Assembly: GCF_002285495.1 (NCBI RefSeq)
Contig: NZ_CP016786.1
Location: 2,747,501-2,755,000, forward strand
Reading direction: 5' to 3'
DNA length: 7,500 nucleotides
Origin: Clostridium isatidis
Lineage (GTDB): Bacteria; Bacillota; Clostridia; Clostridiales; Clostridiaceae
A model generated the notes under the pieces. That model made no database searches. It was not told where the DNA came from and worked only from the letters and a program-made list of their open reading frames with translations. A program made the translations under genes and the position numbers. Positions 6,587 through 7,500 of the stretch are shown in pieces. Each line of letters opens with the position of its first letter. Within the stretch, counting starts at the first letter, position 1.

Positions 6587-7500
<914 letters not shown>

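Overview
The window is AT-rich chromosomal DNA from what is most likely a low-GC Firmicute of the genus Clostridium or a close relative. The reasons are AT-rich codon use with many AGA, ATA and TTA codons, strong AGGAGG ribosome binding sites, clostridial-type glycogen enzymes, and a 5S/23S rRNA pair with Gram-positive-type sequence. The species cannot be fixed from the sequence alone.

Layout: positions 1-3695 carry three glycogen-synthesis genes on the minus strand, transcribed right to left in the order glgB, glgA, glgC. glgC is cut by the left edge and only its first 59 or so codons are present; it has no ORF of its own on the supplied frame list but reads cleanly on the minus strand. The genes are tightly packed (13 nt between glgB and glgA, 38 nt between glgA and glgC), and a likely extended -10 promoter lies just upstream of glgB, so they look like one operon. 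GlgC makes ADP-glucose, GlgA polymerises it into alpha-1,4-glucan, and GlgB adds alpha-1,6 branches.

A 356-nt intergenic region (3696-4051) holds the divergent start regions of the glg operon and of a two-gene plus-strand ABC transporter operon (4052-6186). This encodes a BcrA/DrrA-like ATPase and an ABC-2-type permease with a large extracytoplasmic coiled-coil loop. The two genes overlap by one base (TAATG) and are probably translationally coupled. Their substrate cannot be read from the sequence.

The transporter operon ends in a strong hairpin terminator (6222-6255). From the other side, the 3' end of an rRNA operon converges on it on the minus strand: the last third of 23S rRNA (6587 to the window edge), a short spacer with a perfect inverted repeat, a complete 116-nt 5S rRNA (6418-6533), and its own terminator (6382-6413). 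No tRNA gene follows 5S within the window.

I see no mobile element, CRISPR array or convincing new system. This is mostly ordinary housekeeping DNA, with a few modest points in the regulatory and spacer regions.
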